NCBI RefSeq assembly: GCF_009296165.1
Contig: NZ_VUAZ01000075.1
Span: 1 to 52,751 of the forward strand
Source of the DNA: Pseudomonas kitaguniensis
GTDB taxonomy: Bacteria; Pseudomonadota; Gammaproteobacteria; Pseudomonadales; Pseudomonadaceae
Direction of reading: 5' to 3'
DNA length: 52,751 nt
How positions within the stretch are numbered: position 1 is the first letter of the stretch; each line of letters opens with the position of its first letter. Positions 26,117 to 36,955 of the stretch are shown one piece after another. A model generated the notes under the pieces. That model saw only the letters and a program-made list of their open reading frames with translations, had not been told where the DNA came from and ran no database searches. The translations under genes and the position numbers were made by a program.

Positions 26117-27520
26117 TTATTCGCCCGCAGCGCCCGACGCATCGGCAGCGCTGCGTTTGCGCCTGGTGGAGCTGCGACGACGCTTCTTCGGCCCTTCGCT
26201 GGCGCCATCGCCTTTGCTGCCGAGGTCACGAATCATGTCGCGGCGCTGGCTGTCATTCGCGTCTTGATAGTCGGTCCACCATTCACCGAGGCCATCCGTC
26301 TGCTCGCCGGCGTTTTCGCGCAGCAGCAGAAAGTCATAGCCGGCACGGAAGCGCGGGTTGTCCAGCAGCAGATCGGCGCGTTTGCCGCTGCGGCGGGGCA
26401 GGCGTTCCTGCATGTCCCAGATCTCGCGGATCGGCATGGTGAAGCGTTTTGGAATAGCGATGCGTTGGCACTGCTCGGCGATCAGCTCGTGAGCGGCTTC
26501 CTGCATGGCAGGAATGGGCGGCATGCCGCGGTCTTGCAGGCGCAGTACGCGCTTGGGCAAGGCCGGCCACAACAGGGCGGCAAACAGGAACGCCGGGGTG
26601 ACCGGTTTGTTCTGTTTGATGCGCAGGTCTGTGCTGATCAACGCTTCGCTGATCAGGGTATGGGTGTATGTCGGGTTGTATTCCAATGCCTCGGCGCTGG
26701 CCGGGAACAATGGATCGAACAACTGCAGGTCGACGAGCATTTCAAACGTGTCGGCGGCATAGCCCGAGAGGAACAACTTCAGCACTTCTTCGAACAGGCG
26801 CGCCGAAGGAATTTCACGCAGCATCGGTGCCAGCTCGCGAATCGGTGCGGCGGTGTGTTTCTCGATGCCGAAATTCAACTTGGCGGCAAAACGCACGGCT
26901 CGCAGCATGCGCACCGGGTCTTCCTGGTAGCGCTGCGTGGGGTCGCCGATCAAGCGGATCAGGTTGTTGCGAATGTCGTGTACGCCATTCGCGTAATCAA
27001 GGATGCGCTCGCTGACAGGGTCGTAATACAGGGCGTTGATGGTGAAGTCGCGGCGTTGCGCGTCTTCTTCCAGGCTGCCGTAAACGTTGTCGCGCAGGAT
27101 GCGGCCGCTCTCGTTGCGAGAGGACTGGTTGGTGTCTTCCTCTTCATCGTTTTGCGGGTGCCCTGCGCGAAAGGTCGCGACCTCGATGATTTCGCGGCCA
27201 AAGTGAATGTGCACGAGTTTGAAGCGGCGGCCGATGATTCGCGCATTGCGGAACTCGGCACGCACTTGCTCGGGCGTGGCACTGGTGGCGACGTCAAAAT
27301 CCTTGGGCGTGATATTGAGCAGCATGTCGCGCACGCAACCACCCACCAGATAAGCCTGGTAGCCGGCGTTCTGCAAACGTTCGACGATGTTCACCGCGTA
27401 GCGGCTGAATTGAGCACGCTGCAATGAATGCTGATTGCTGTTAAGCACTTCAGGCGTGCTGCGAATGTGTTGCGTACGACGCAAGGGAGAACGGAATGAC
27501 TGGAACAACTTCTTCAGCAT
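26117..27520 (-). CDS. pcnB: Poly(A) polymerase I
   Basis: Adds 3' poly(A) tails that mark RNAs for decay. The 467-residue class II nucleotidyltransferase has YLVGGCVRDMLL followed by PKDFDVATSATPEQVR with the catalytic carboxylates (about 59-85), the RRDFTINALYYD block (about 158-170), the RNA-binding helical domain with DPVRMLRAVRFAAKL, and a basic Arg/Lys-rich C-terminus (RRRSSTRRKRSA) that separates poly(A) polymerases from tRNA CCA-adding enzymes. I chose ATG 27520 (MLKKLFQSF); a GTG three codons upstream is the alternative, and neither has a good ribosome-binding site, recalling the weak start of E. coli pcnB. Confidence 0.94.
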   Translation of the reverse strand: MLKKLFQSFRSPLRRTQHIRSTPEVLNSNQHSLQRAQFSRYAVNIVERLQNAGYQAYLVGGCVRDMLLNITPKDFDVATSATPEQVRAEFRNARIIGRRFKLVHIHFGREIIEVATFRAGHPQNDEEEDTNQSSRNESGRILRDNVYGSLEEDAQRRDFTINALYYDPVSERILDYANGVHDIRNNLIRLIGDPTQRYQEDPVRMLRAVRFAAKLNFGIEKHTAAPIRELAPMLREIPSARLFEEVLKLFLSGYAADTFEMLVDLQLFDPLFPASAEALEYNPTYTHTLISEALISTDLRIKQNKPVTPAFLFAALLWPALPKRVLRLQDRGMPPIPAMQEAAHELIAEQCQRIAIPKRFTMPIREIWDMQERLPRRSGKRADLLLDNPRFRAGYDFLLLRENAGEQTDGLGEWWTDYQDANDSQRRDMIRDLGSKGDGASEGPKKRRRSSTRRKRSAADASGAAGE

Positions 27521-27671
27521 GGGATGCACTGTTTGAAGGAATGTTCGGCCATAACGAAGAATGACCGCATGATGGGCCGGGATTCTAGCATTTAGTCAGG
27601 GGATGGTGTAGGAACAAGCTGCAAGGCGTGCGCTGGAAGCTTAAAGAAGTGCGCAGATTGGGCAAACGCCA

Positions 27672-28039
27672 GAAACTACAAGGGGAGCCGAAGCTCCCCC
27701 AGAAGTAGTTGCGTGCTCTATTTTTATTATGGGTTGCGGGCTTCTTGTTTTTATTGATCGCCCTCGCCATGAAGCTTCACCTTCATGGCACTCCCAATCG
27801 GGAGCCAAGAGCAAACGGATTGCTTTGGTCGCTGTGTTGCTGATCTACGATCCAACCAGTTCAGGCTCTGCCTTAGGGCAGTTTTTGTTGTTCTCGGCCT
27901 GGTTGCGGGGCAAGCCCCAATTGCAACGCCTCTCCAAAAGAATCAGTTAGCTGCGCCTCCGCCGTGTTGTTTTTGTTATGCGTGAGTCGATTCGTCTTAT
28001 TTTTATTGTCTTGTACAAAGCTTGTTATTGTTCTTGTAC
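27672..28039 (-). ncRNA. crcZ: CrcZ small RNA (Hfq/Crc decoy)
   Basis: The minus strand between cbrB and pcnB contains at least six A-rich motifs fitting AANAANAA: near 28022-28036 (AAGAACAATAACAA), 27998-28011, 27967-27981, 27885-27896, 27744-27760 and 27719-27731. This location and these motifs define CrcZ, which sequesters Hfq/Crc and relieves catabolite repression. The 5' end is inferred from the -24/-12 promoter just upstream. The 3' end is the stem GGGGAGC-TTCG-GCTCCCC (27683-27700) followed by TTGTAGTTT. The length of about 370 nt is close to known CrcZ RNAs. No protein frame here is credible. Confidence 0.9.
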
Positions 28040-28048
28040 CAAGCATAT

Positions 28049-28066
28049 AGCAGGGTGCGTGCCAAC
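28049..28066 (-). promoter_or_regulatory. Sigma-54 promoter of crcZ
   Basis: The minus strand reads TTGGCACGCACCCTGCTA: GG at 28063-28062 and GC at 28051-28050 with exactly 10 nt between. The start expected about 12 nt downstream falls at about 28038-28040. Confidence 0.9.
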
Positions 28067-28123
28067 TTTTGTAGCGCCCAGTGAAACCGGGGGTTTGCTG
28101 GGTTTTCGGGTTTTTGAAGGGCG

Positions 28124-28161
28124 AAAAAAAGCCGGGGCTTCGTTACCGTAAGCCCCGGCTT
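28124..28161 (-). terminator. Terminator of cbrB
   Basis: Stem GCCGGGGCTT/AAGCCCCGGC (28131-28140 with 28150-28159), followed on the minus strand by seven T (28130-28124). The loop CGTTACCGTA contains a CbrB-like half-site. It separates cbrB from the crcZ promoter. Confidence 0.88.
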
Positions 28162-28162
28162 T

Positions 28163-28188
28163 TGTTACGCGAAAAAGCTGCGGTAACA
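28163..28188. promoter_or_regulatory. CbrB operator upstream of crcZ
   Basis: TGTTAC at 28163-28168 and GTAACA at 28183-28188, 14 nt apart, exactly match the palindrome described for CbrB sites at crcZ promoters. The centre is about 137 bp upstream of the predicted crcZ start. Extra half-sites (GTTACC) occur at 28142-28147 and 28208-28213. Confidence 0.85.
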
Positions 28189-28229
28189 GTTTTTTCACAT
28201 CTGAAGGTGTTACCTGTGGGGGCGCACCC

Positions 28230-29669
<1,440 letters not shown>

Positions 29670-29691
29670 TGATTCAACTCTCTCGACGGTC

Positions 29692-32640
29692 TCAGTTCAC
29701 AGCGGACGTCGCTTCGACATGACGCGGCAAAGTCACCCGAATACGGGTGCCGCGTTGGCTTTCGGTGTCAGCCGGGCTGTCGATGGTGATTTGTCCATAA
29801 TGCTCTTCAACGATGGAATAGACCAGTGCAAGGCCCAGACCTGTCCCTTCGCCCGGGTCCTTGGTGGTGAAGAACGGTTCGAACAACCGGTCCATGATGT
29901 TTTGTGGAATTCCGCTGCCCTCATCTTCAACGATCAGGTCGACCGTGTGCTCGAAAGCCTCGGTCTTGACCCTTACCGCGCCACCGGCCGGCGTGGCGTC
30001 GCGCGAGTTGGACAGCAGGTTGATCAGCACTTGGGCAAGGCGTTGTGAATCGCCGTCGACCCAGTGGTCCGGGTCGCACAGGTTAAAGAACTGTACCTCG
30101 AAATTGCGCCGGTTCAAGGCCAGCAGCCCAATCGCATCCTGCGCCACTTCGGCCAGGCACACCGCTTCAGCCTGATTCTGGTGGGCGCCGGCATGTGCAA
30201 AGCTCATCAGCGACTGCACGATGCGTGAAACACGCTTGGTCTGCTCAAGGATTTGCCCGCTGATTTCGATGATTTCGCCGTCTTCTTCGCGCTCTTCCCG
30301 AAGGTTCTGCGCCAGGCAGGCGATACCGGTAATCGGGTTGCCGATCTCATGCGCCACACCCGCTGCCAGGCGGCCAATGCTGGCCAGGCGCTCGGAGTGC
30401 ACCAGCTTGTCTTCGAGCATTTGCGTGTCGGTCAGGTCTTCCACCAGCAACACCAGGCCGCTGTTACCGGGCGCCAGCGGCTCATCGATCGCCGCCTTGT
30501 GCAGGTTGAGCCAGCGGGTCTGGCCGTCCAGCGCCAGGTGCTGTTTGTGCAAGTGCTCATCGGGCAGGTTGATAAAGCCTTGCAGCAGTTCTTTCCACGG
30601 GTCGCCCAAAGTATTCAGGCGCGAACCCACCACCCGCTGCGCGGCGATGCCGGTGAGTTCTTCCATGGCCTTGTTCCACATCAAAATCTCTTGGTCCTTG
30701 GCCAGGGAACACACGCCCATCGGCAGTTCCTGCAGGGTCTGCCGATGGTAGCGGCGCAACGCATCGAGTTCGGCGGCGAGGCCCGTCAGGCGTGAGTGGT
30801 AATCCTCCAGCCGGCTCTCGATAAAATGGATGTCTTCGGTGACGTAGTTTTCGCCGCCAGCCTTGTAAGGCAAGAAGGTTTCCACCATGTCTTGCGACAC
30901 GCTTGGCCCCATCAGGCCGGACAGGTTGGCTTCGATACGGTCGCGCAGGCGGCGCAGCGCGTAAGGGCGGCGCTCGTCAAACGGCAGGTAGAGGTCGCGC
31001 AGCGCTTGTTCGACCTCCTTTTGCGCGGCTTTCGCACCCAGCGGTTTGGCCAGTTGCGTGGCAAATTCCTGCGGTGAAGCGGCATGCAGCTCGCGGCGTT
31101 GCGGGCGCCGCACGTTGTCCACCGCGCAGGCTTCGGCGGCGCTGGTTTCTTCGGGGCTGGCGTTGGTGAACAGCGAGATCAAGGTGAACATCAGTACGTT
31201 GGCAGCCAGCGACGCAATCGCCGCCATGTGCCAACTGGTGTCGTCCAGCACGTAGATCATGTTCAGTAACGGAATGTAGAAACCCTGCAGGTTGCCGACC
31301 AGCGGCAGCAGCATGGTCACAACCCACACCAGGATGCCAGCCAGCAGCCCGGCGATAAAACCGCGCCGGTTGGCGGTCGGCCAGTACAGCACCGACAACA
31401 CGCCCGGCAGGAACTGCAAGGTGGCGACAAAGGCAACGATGCCGAGGTTGGCCAGGTCTTGCCCGGCCCCCAGCAGCAGGTAAAAACCGTAACCGGCCAT
31501 GATGATGGCGACGATCAGCGCGCGGCGCGTCCATTTCAGCCAGCGGTAAATGTTGCCCTCTGCGGGCGGCTGATACAGCGGCAATACCAGGTGGTTAAGC
31601 GCCATGCCCGAGAGCGCCAGCGTGGTGACAATGATCAACCCGCTGGCGGCCGACAAACCGCCGACATACGCCAGCAACGCCAGGGATTTGCTGTTGGCGG
31701 CAATGCCCACGCCGAGCGTGAAATATTCGGGGTTGGTGGTCGCGCCCAGCTTGAGACCTGCCCACAGAATCAGCGGCACCGCCAGGCTCATCAGCAGCAG
31801 AAACAGCGGCAGGCCCCAGCTTGCACTCACTAATGAGCGCGGGTTGAGGTTCTCGGTGAACGTCATGTGGTACATGTGCGGCATCACAATCGCCGAGGCG
31901 AAGAACACCAGCAGCAGCGTGCGCCACGGGCCTTCCTGTAACGGCGTGTGCAAGGCGGCGAGGGCGGTCTGGTTTTGCAATAGCCACAGTTCAAGCTGTT
32001 GCGGGCCATCGAACACGCCGTACAGCGCATACAGGCCGACGCCGCCGATGGCGATCAGCTTGATCACCGACTCGAAGGCAATCGCAAACACCAGGCCTTC
32101 GTGTTTCTCGCGCGTAGCGATATGGCGTGAACCGAAGAAAATCGTGAACAGGGTGATCAGCGCGCAAAAGGCCAGGGCGACGCGGTGCTGCACCGGCTCG
32201 CGGGTCAGGATGCTGATGGAGTCGGCCACCGCCTGAATCTGCAGGGCCAGCAGCGGTAAAACGCCGAGCAACATGAAAATCGTGGTCAGCGCGCCGGCCC
32301 AGGTGCTGCGAAAGCGAAAGGCGAACAGGTCCGCAAGGGACGATAATTGATACGTGCGGGTGATCTTAAGAATCGGGTACAGCAACACCGGCGCCAGCAG
32401 GAACGCGCCGGACACCCCGAGGTAGCTGGACAAAAAGCCGTAACCGTACTGATACGCCAGGCCCACCGTGCCATAAAACGCCCAGGCACTGGCATACACG
32501 CCAAGTGACAATGTGTAGGTCAACGGATGGCGAATGATCGCCCGCGGAATCATTCCGCGCTCACTGATCCAGGCCACGCCGAACAGTGCAGCCAGGTAGG
32601 CGGCGCTGATCAGCAGCATCTGGGTGAGGCTAAAGCTCAT
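29692..32640 (-). CDS. cbrA: Sensor histidine kinase CbrA (SLC5 transporter fusion)
   Basis: A large hybrid sensor controlling carbon/nitrogen balance with CbrB. About residues 1-500 form a sodium/solute symporter-like (SLC5) domain with some 13 membrane helices. A linking STAC-type region and PAS domain (about 575-740, [26 protein letters not shown]) follow, then the HisKA domain with the phospho-His in [11 protein letters not shown] (His764 from this start) and the HATPase domain with [17 protein letters not shown] and [10 protein letters not shown]. The ATG at 32640 begins [10 protein letters not shown] as in other pseudomonads; another ATG two codons upstream (32646) is possible. The start lies inside the 3' end of cbrX, so the genes are coupled. 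Confidence 0.96.
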   Translation of the reverse strand: MSFSLTQMLLISAAYLAALFGVAWISERGMIPRAIIRHPLTYTLSLGVYASAWAFYGTVGLAYQYGYGFLSSYLGVSGAFLLAPVLLYPILKITRTYQLSSLADLFAFRFRSTWAGALTTIFMLLGVLPLLALQIQAVADSISILTREPVQHRVALAFCALITLFTIFFGSRHIATREKHEGLVFAIAFESVIKLIAIGGVGLYALYGVFDGPQQLELWLLQNQTALAALHTPLQEGPWRTLLLVFFASAIVMPHMYHMTFTENLNPRSLVSASWGLPLFLLLMSLAVPLILWAGLKLGATTNPEYFTLGVGIAANSKSLALLAYVGGLSAASGLIIVTTLALSGMALNHLVLPLYQPPAEGNIYRWLKWTRRALIVAIIMAGYGFYLLLGAGQDLANLGIVAFVATLQFLPGVLSVLYWPTANRRGFIAGLLAGILVWVVTMLLPLVGNLQGFYIPLLNMIYVLDDTSWHMAAIASLAANVLMFTLISLFTNASPEETSAAEACAVDNVRRPQRRELHAASPQEFATQLAKPLGAKAAQKEVEQALRDLYLPFDERRPYALRRLRDRIEANLSGLMGPSVSQDMVETFLPYKAGGENYVTEDIHFIESRLEDYHSRLTGLAAELDALRRYHRQTLQELPMGVCSLAKDQEILMWNKAMEELTGIAAQRVVGSRLNTLGDPWKELLQGFINLPDEHLHKQHLALDGQTRWLNLHKAAIDEPLAPGNSGLVLLVEDLTDTQMLEDKLVHSERLASIGRLAAGVAHEIGNPITGIACLAQNLREEREEDGEIIEISGQILEQTKRVSRIVQSLMSFAHAGAHQNQAEAVCLAEVAQDAIGLLALNRRNFEVQFFNLCDPDHWVDGDSQRLAQVLINLLSNSRDATPAGGAVRVKTEAFEHTVDLIVEDEGSGIPQNIMDRLFEPFFTTKDPGEGTGLGLALVYSIVEEHYGQITIDSPADTESQRGTRIRVTLPRHVEATSAVN

Positions 32641-32806
32641 CGGCATCTTTTTGGCTCTGCAGGATGAAGGTCACGACGATCAGGATCAGCCACAGCAGAT
32701 ACGGGCGATACCAGGCGCCCGTGGCGTCGATCCACCAATCCATGATGGCGGGAGAAAACAGGTAAATTCCGACGACCAGCAGCAGGACCAATCGATAGAT
32801 GTACAT
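32630..32806 (-). CDS. cbrX: Small membrane protein upstream of cbrA (CbrX-like)
   Basis: A 58-residue frame with ATG at 32806 and TAG at 32632-32630: starts MYIYRLVLLLVVGIYLFSPA and ends QSQKDADEL. It has two hydrophobic segments (about 4-20 and 34-50), so it is probably an inner-membrane hairpin. It overlaps the cbrA start by 11-17 bp, which implies translational coupling. A short ORF in this position, cbrX, is known from P. putida and related species as the first gene of cbrXAB; assignment rests on position, size and overlap. Confidence 0.8.
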   Translation of the reverse strand: MYIYRLVLLLVVGIYLFSPAIMDWWIDATGAWYRPYLLWLILIVVTFILQSQKDADEL

Positions 32807-32868
32807 GTTGGCCTCTGATTAAAAAACTGCGGCGATGGTAACGGATGGCTGGGAAGCTGCAAGCGCGT

Positions 32869-33756
32869 TTAGCTCAATTGCGCCTCGGCCAGCGTCAGTG
32901 TGCGCGGGATCAGCAAAGCATCCCAGTGCCGGATGCCCCAATCCAGCAGTTCGCGTGGGCTGGCATGCAGCAGTTCATCGCCGGGTTGCTGGCCGAGGGC
33001 GCGCAATGCTCTCACTAGCAAAGGCGTGGCGTGGTCCGGTGTCAACGGCGGGGAACGGTAGGATTTGCCCAACTTGTTGCCGTCCGGCTGGATGATCAGT
33101 GGCACGTGCAAATAGCGCGGTTGGCGCAGGCCCAGCAACTCTTGCAGGTAAAGCTGGCGTGGCGTGGAGTCGAGCAAGTCGGCGCCGCGCACGATATCGG
33201 TCACACCTTGCCAGGCATCGTCGAGCACTACCGCCAGTTGGTAGGCATAGAAGCCGTCGCGGCGACGGATGACAAAATCGCCCACATCGCGGCCCAGATG
33301 CTGTCGGAATTCGCCCTGTACGCGGTCGGTAAAGTGGTAATCCAGCTCGGGCACGCGCAAGCGGATAGCCGCATCATGCTGAGCGTGCCCGGCATTACGG
33401 CACAGCCCAGGGTAAATGCCGTTGTAAGGTTCGAGCTGTTTGCGCGAACAGGTGCAGGCGTACGCCAGGCCGTGGTTGAACAGGCTGTTGAGTACGTCGG
33501 CGTAGGCCTCATGCCGCTCGCTTTGCAGCACCCGTTCACCGTCCCATTCAAAGCCGTAGCTTTCCAGCGCGTGCAGGATCGCCGCCTGGGCGCCGGGTGC
33601 TTCGCGGGGCGGGTCGAGGTCTTCCATGCGCATCAGCCAGCGGCCATGGTTGGCGCGGGCGTCGAGGTAGGAGGCGAGGGCGGCGACCAGTGAGCCGAAG
33701 TGCAAGTGGCCGCTGGGCGTGGGCGCGAAACGCCCGATATAGGAAGAGGCTGTCAT
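32869..33756 (-). CDS. gluQ: Glutamyl-Q tRNA(Asp) synthetase
   Basis: Attaches glutamate to queuosine in the anticodon of tRNA-Asp. The 295-residue protein is a truncated glutamyl-tRNA synthetase: it has the HIGH-type motif in GRFAPTPSGHLHFGSL (about 7-22), the zinc ligands CTCSR...Y...C (about 99-122), a KMSKS-like KLGKSYRS and no anticodon-binding domain. The ATG at 33756 was chosen (MTASSYIGRFAP); the longer frame from 33822 runs back over the dksA terminator. It follows dksA by 84 bp, the conserved dksA-gluQ pair. Confidence 0.95.
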   Translation of the reverse strand: MTASSYIGRFAPTPSGHLHFGSLVAALASYLDARANHGRWLMRMEDLDPPREAPGAQAAILHALESYGFEWDGERVLQSERHEAYADVLNSLFNHGLAYACTCSRKQLEPYNGIYPGLCRNAGHAQHDAAIRLRVPELDYHFTDRVQGEFRQHLGRDVGDFVIRRRDGFYAYQLAVVLDDAWQGVTDIVRGADLLDSTPRQLYLQELLGLRQPRYLHVPLIIQPDGNKLGKSYRSPPLTPDHATPLLVRALRALGQQPGDELLHASPRELLDWGIRHWDALLIPRTLTLAEAQLS

Positions 33757-33795
33757 GGGGCCGGATACTACTGGAAAATCGCTAAACGCCAGAAA

Positions 33796-33823
33796 CAAAA
33801 ATGGGGCGTTTGCACGCCCCATT
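33796..33823 (-). terminator. Terminator between dksA and gluQ
   Basis: On the minus strand TGGGGCG/CGCCCCA with a short loop, followed by five T. The same arrangement exists in E. coli, where read-through feeds gluQ. Confidence 0.85.
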
Positions 33824-33840
33824 CGTTCAGCTCGACAGGA

Positions 33841-34281
33841 TTACTTGCCGACCTGTTTTTCCTTGATTTCAGCCAAGGTCTTGCAGTCTACGCACAGGTC
33901 CGCGGTAGGGCGGGCTTCCAGGCGACGAATACCAATTTCGACGCCGCAGGATTCGCACCAGCCATATTCTTCGTCTTCGATCAGTTGCAGCGTTTTGTCG
34001 ATTTTCTTGATCAGCTTGCGCTCGCGATCACGCGCACGCAGTTCGAGGGCGAATTCCTCTTCCTGGCTGGCACGGTCTGCCGGGTCCGGAAAGTTGGCGG
34101 CTTCGTCCTTCATGTGATCAACCGTGCGGTCGACTTCTTGCATCAAGTCCTGCTTCCACTTGTGCAGGATCTTGGTGAAGTGCTGGCGCATGGGTTTACC
34201 CATGTACTCCTCACCCTTCGTTTCGACGTAAGGTGTGAAGCCGCTGAGGCTCTGCTGCTGTTGCTTTGCTTGGGTGGACAT
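33841..34281 (-). CDS. dksA: RNA polymerase-binding transcription factor DksA
   Basis: Enters the RNA polymerase secondary channel and, with ppGpp, represses rRNA promoters and activates amino-acid operons. The 146 residues include the long coiled-coil (about 33-105) with DPADRASQEEEFALELRARDRE, where the tip Asp residues lie, and the four-Cys zinc finger CESCG...CVDC near the C-terminus. ATG at 34281 (MSTQAKQQQQ) was preferred to a frame six codons longer. The sfsA gene lies on the opposite side of the promoter region, a rearranged version of the E. coli sfsA-dksA-gluQ cluster. Confidence 0.97.
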   Translation of the reverse strand: MSTQAKQQQQSLSGFTPYVETKGEEYMGKPMRQHFTKILHKWKQDLMQEVDRTVDHMKDEAANFPDPADRASQEEEFALELRARDRERKLIKKIDKTLQLIEDEEYGWCESCGVEIGIRRLEARPTADLCVDCKTLAEIKEKQVGK

Positions 34282-34600
34282 GAATAGACCGCCTCTCACT
34301 CTTCTAATCCATTGCGCAGGATTGCAACGTCACCGACACCTGCCGGCCCTGCGGCTGCAAGCGGGCGAACTTACCAGATAGATTCAGGGTGCGCCACTCC
34401 CGGTTGTCGACGGCCACAGCAAACAGGTTGCAAACAAAGACAGCCCGCCACGGCTGGTTATGTAGCGTCTCGAATGTTGATTTTAGTCGTTTTGCACGCA
34501 CTTGCCCGAGCCATATACCTGGCCGAGCAGGCAATAGAGCATGTTTTACCGCGAGGGTTCGGTAGAATCCGAATTTTGTCCTCACCGTTAAGGAAGGCTA

Positions 34601-35773
34601 ATGGCTCAGCCCTACAGTGCGCGCAGTCGCGCTATCGAACCTTTTCATGTCATGGCGTTACTGGCGCGCGCCAATGAACTGCAAGCGGCCGGCCATGATG
34701 TGATCCACCTGGAAATCGGCGAGCCGGATTTCACCACGGCCGAGCCGATCATTCAGGCCGGTCAGGCGGCATTGGCTAACGGCAAGACCCGCTACACCGC
34801 CGCGCGCGGTTTGCCGGAGCTGCGCCAGGCGATCAGCGGGTTTTATCAGCAGCGCTATGGCCTGAACGTAGACCCTGAGCGCATCCTGATCACGCCCGGC
34901 GGCTCCGGCGCATTGTTGCTGGCCACGAGTTTGTTGGTCGACCCCGGCAAACACTGGCTGTTGGCGGACCCAGGCTACCCGTGTAACCGACATTTTTTGC
35001 GATTGGTGGAAGGCGCGGCGCAATTGGTGCCGGTAGGCCCTGAGGTGCGCTACCAATTGACCGCCGAGCTGGTTGCCAAGCATTGGGACCAGCACAGCGT
35101 GGGCGCGCTGGTTGCGTCGCCTGCCAACCCGACCGGCACCCTGCTCACGCGTGACGAATTGGCGGGCTTGTCGAGTGCAATCAAGGCGCGAAACGGCCAC
35201 TTGGTGGTGGATGAGATCTATCACGGCCTCACCTACGGCACCGACGCCAGCAGCGTGCTGGAAGTCGACGACGATGCTTTCGTCTTAAATAGTTTTTCGA
35301 AGTATTTCGGTATGACCGGTTGGCGCCTCGGCTGGCTGGTGGCGCCGCCCGCCGCTGTGGGGGAATTGGAAAAGCTCGCGCAAAACCTCTACATCAGTGC
35401 GCCGAGCATGGCCCAGCACGCGGCACTGGCCTGTTTCACCACGCAAACCCTGAGCATTCTGGAGGCACGCCGCGCCGAGTTCGGCCGTCGTCGCGATTTC
35501 CTGCTACCGGCCTTGCGCGAATTGGGCTTCGGCATTGCGGTAGAGCCCGAGGGCGCGTTCTACTTGTATGCGAATATCAGCGCGTTCGGCGGCGATGCCT
35601 TCGCGTTCTGCCGTCATTTTCTCGAAACCGAGCACGTGGCCTTTACGCCGGGGCTGGATTTCGGCCGCCATCAGGCCGGTCACCATGTGCGGTTTGCCTA
35701 CACGCAAAACCTTGATCGACTACAGGAGGCGGTGGACCGAATCGCCCGTGGCTTACGGAGCTGGCAAGGCTGA
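34601..35773 (+). CDS. PLP-dependent class I/II aminotransferase
   Basis: A 390-residue fold-type I aminotransferase. It shows [12 protein letters not shown] (about 33-44), [14 protein letters not shown] (about 67-80), PSNPTG-type SPANPTGT (about 173-180), [10 protein letters not shown] (about 205) and the PLP lysine Lys234 in [16 protein letters not shown], plus the final substrate-carboxylate Arg in [10 protein letters not shown]. The substrate cannot be read from the sequence; relatives are annotated as aspartate- or broad amino-acid aminotransferases. ATG at 34601 has AAGGAAGG upstream. Its stop TGA shares a base with the sfsA ATG. The 319-bp gap to dksA holds two divergent promoters and nothing else I recognised. 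Confidence 0.9.
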   Translation: MAQPYSARSRAIEPFHVMALLARANELQAAGHDVIHLEIGEPDFTTAEPIIQAGQAALANGKTRYTAARGLPELRQAISGFYQQRYGLNVDPERILITPGGSGALLLATSLLVDPGKHWLLADPGYPCNRHFLRLVEGAAQLVPVGPEVRYQLTAELVAKHWDQHSVGALVASPANPTGTLLTRDELAGLSSAIKARNGHLVVDEIYHGLTYGTDASSVLEVDDDAFVLNSFSKYFGMTGWRLGWLVAPPAAVGELEKLAQNLYISAPSMAQHAALACFTTQTLSILEARRAEFGRRRDFLLPALRELGFGIAVEPEGAFYLYANISAFGGDAFAFCRHFLETEHVAFTPGLDFGRHQAGHHVRFAYTQNLDRLQEAVDRIARGLRSWQG

Positions 35774-36485
35774 TGCGCTTTCATCCTCCCCTCGAAGAAG
35801 CACGGCTGATTCGCCGCTACAAACGCTTCCTCACCGATATCGAAACCGTGACCGGCGAGTTATTGACGATTCACTGCCCCAACACCGGTTCGATGCTCAA
35901 CTGCATGATGGAAGGCGGCCAGGTCTGGTTCAGCCGTTCCGATGATCCCAAGCGCAAGCTGCCGGGCACTTGGGAAATTGCCGAAACGCCGCAAGGCCGG
36001 CTGGCGTGCGTTAACACGGCGCGTGCCAATCAACTGGTTGAGGAAGCATTGCGCGCCGGGGTGATCACCGAGCTCAACGGCTTTACCGCCTTGAAGCGCG
36101 AAGTGCCCTACGGCCAGGAAAACAGCCGCATCGACTTTCGCCTGGATTACCCGCAGGGCGCGGCGTATGTCGAAGTTAAAAGCGTAACGCTGGGTTTCGA
36201 TGGCACGGCAGTCGCGGCGTTCCCCGACGCCGTGACCCAGCGCGGCGCCAAGCATTTGCGCGAACTGGCGCACTTGGCGCGCGACGGTGTGCGGGCGGTG
36301 CAGTTGTATTGCGTGTGTCTGTCGGGGATCGAGGCGGTGCGCCCGGCGGTGGAAATAGACGCCGGTTACGCCGCTGCGTTGCGCGAGGCCAAGGCGCCGG
36401 CGTGGAGGTGTTGGCTTACGGTGTGCGGGTTACGCCTGAAGAAATGTACGTCGAGCGTCGCCTGGATGTGCTGATCGGCGACTAG
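35773..36485 (+). pseudogene. sfsA: DNA/RNA nuclease SfsA family, -1 frameshift near the 3' end
   Basis: A sugar-fermentation-stimulation-protein homologue; members are linked to nucleic-acid binding and nuclease activity. The first 207 residues are intact: NTGSMLNCM (about 36), [10 protein letters not shown], the catalytic-type [16 protein letters not shown] and YVEVKSVTL, and [16 protein letters not shown]. At about 36394-36396 the sequence has AAG-GCG-CCG where AAG-GCG-GCC-GGC is expected, a lost G. After restoring it the frame continues [20 protein letters not shown] and ends at TAG 36483-36485, giving 237 aa, a normal length. The uncorrected frame ends at 36474. The restored stop shares CTAG with the stop of the convergent Rieske gene. 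Confidence 0.9.
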
Positions 36486-36799
36486 AGTTCAACCCACAAG
36501 CCGTGTTCGTCTTCGCGGCCGGGCAGGGCGGTGAGGCTTTTGCCCGCGCAAGGGCCGGCAATGCATTCGCCGCTCTCGATTAGGAACAACGCGCCGTGGG
36601 TAGCGCACTGGATCAGGCTGGCGCTGGTGTCGAGGAAGTGGTCGGGTTGCCATTCCAGCGGGATGCCGCGATGCGGGCAGCGGTTGATATAGAAGTAGGC
36701 AACGCCTTCCCTGCGAACGGCCAGCAGCTTGCAGCCGTCGATCTCGAATCCGCGGCTGGTGTTCGGCGCGAGGGCGTCTGCGGGGCAGAGAAACTTCAT
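36482..36799 (-). CDS. Rieske [2Fe-2S] protein
   Basis: A 105-residue soluble Rieske-fold protein with both cluster motifs: CPHRGIPL (Cys-x-His, about residues 41-48) and CATHGALF (Cys-x-x-His, about 65-72), the spacing of small ferredoxin-like Rieske proteins such as NirD or oxygenase ferredoxins. No membrane anchor or fused domain. The partner is unknown. Located between convergent sfsA and a divergent haem importer; the 156-bp gap to hmuT contains a Fur-like site, so iron-related control is possible. Confidence 0.9.
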   Translation of the reverse strand: MKFLCPADALAPNTSRGFEIDGCKLLAVRREGVAYFYINRCPHRGIPLEWQPDHFLDTSASLIQCATHGALFLIESGECIAGPCAGKSLTALPGREDEHGLWVEL

Positions 36800-36828
36800 A
36801 TCAATCCTTAAGTGCCTTGACGTTCAAA

Positions 36829-36843
36829 TGCAAACAATTATCA
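36829..36843. promoter_or_regulatory. Fur-box-like site upstream of hmuT
   Basis: TGCAAACAATTATCA matches 12 of 14 informative positions of the 7-1-7 Fur pattern TGATAAT-N-ATTATCA. It sits 113 bp before the hmuT ATG and 30 bp before the divergent Rieske gene. Confidence 0.55.
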
Positions 36844-36955
36844 AATGCAGGCTTCGCTCGTTAGCTGATCGGGCGCTCAGTACGATGCCAGTCAGGTGTT
36901 ATCTGTCACATCGACGAGTGCTTGAGTGGCCCTGCCCCTGGAAGGAAACCCTGTT

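Noticed and set aside
27729..27985. Short plus-strand frames of 66-73 codons between pcnB and cbrB.
   Set aside because: They lie on the strand opposite CrcZ; the T-rich codons are the complement of its A-rich motifs and no gene-like features are present.
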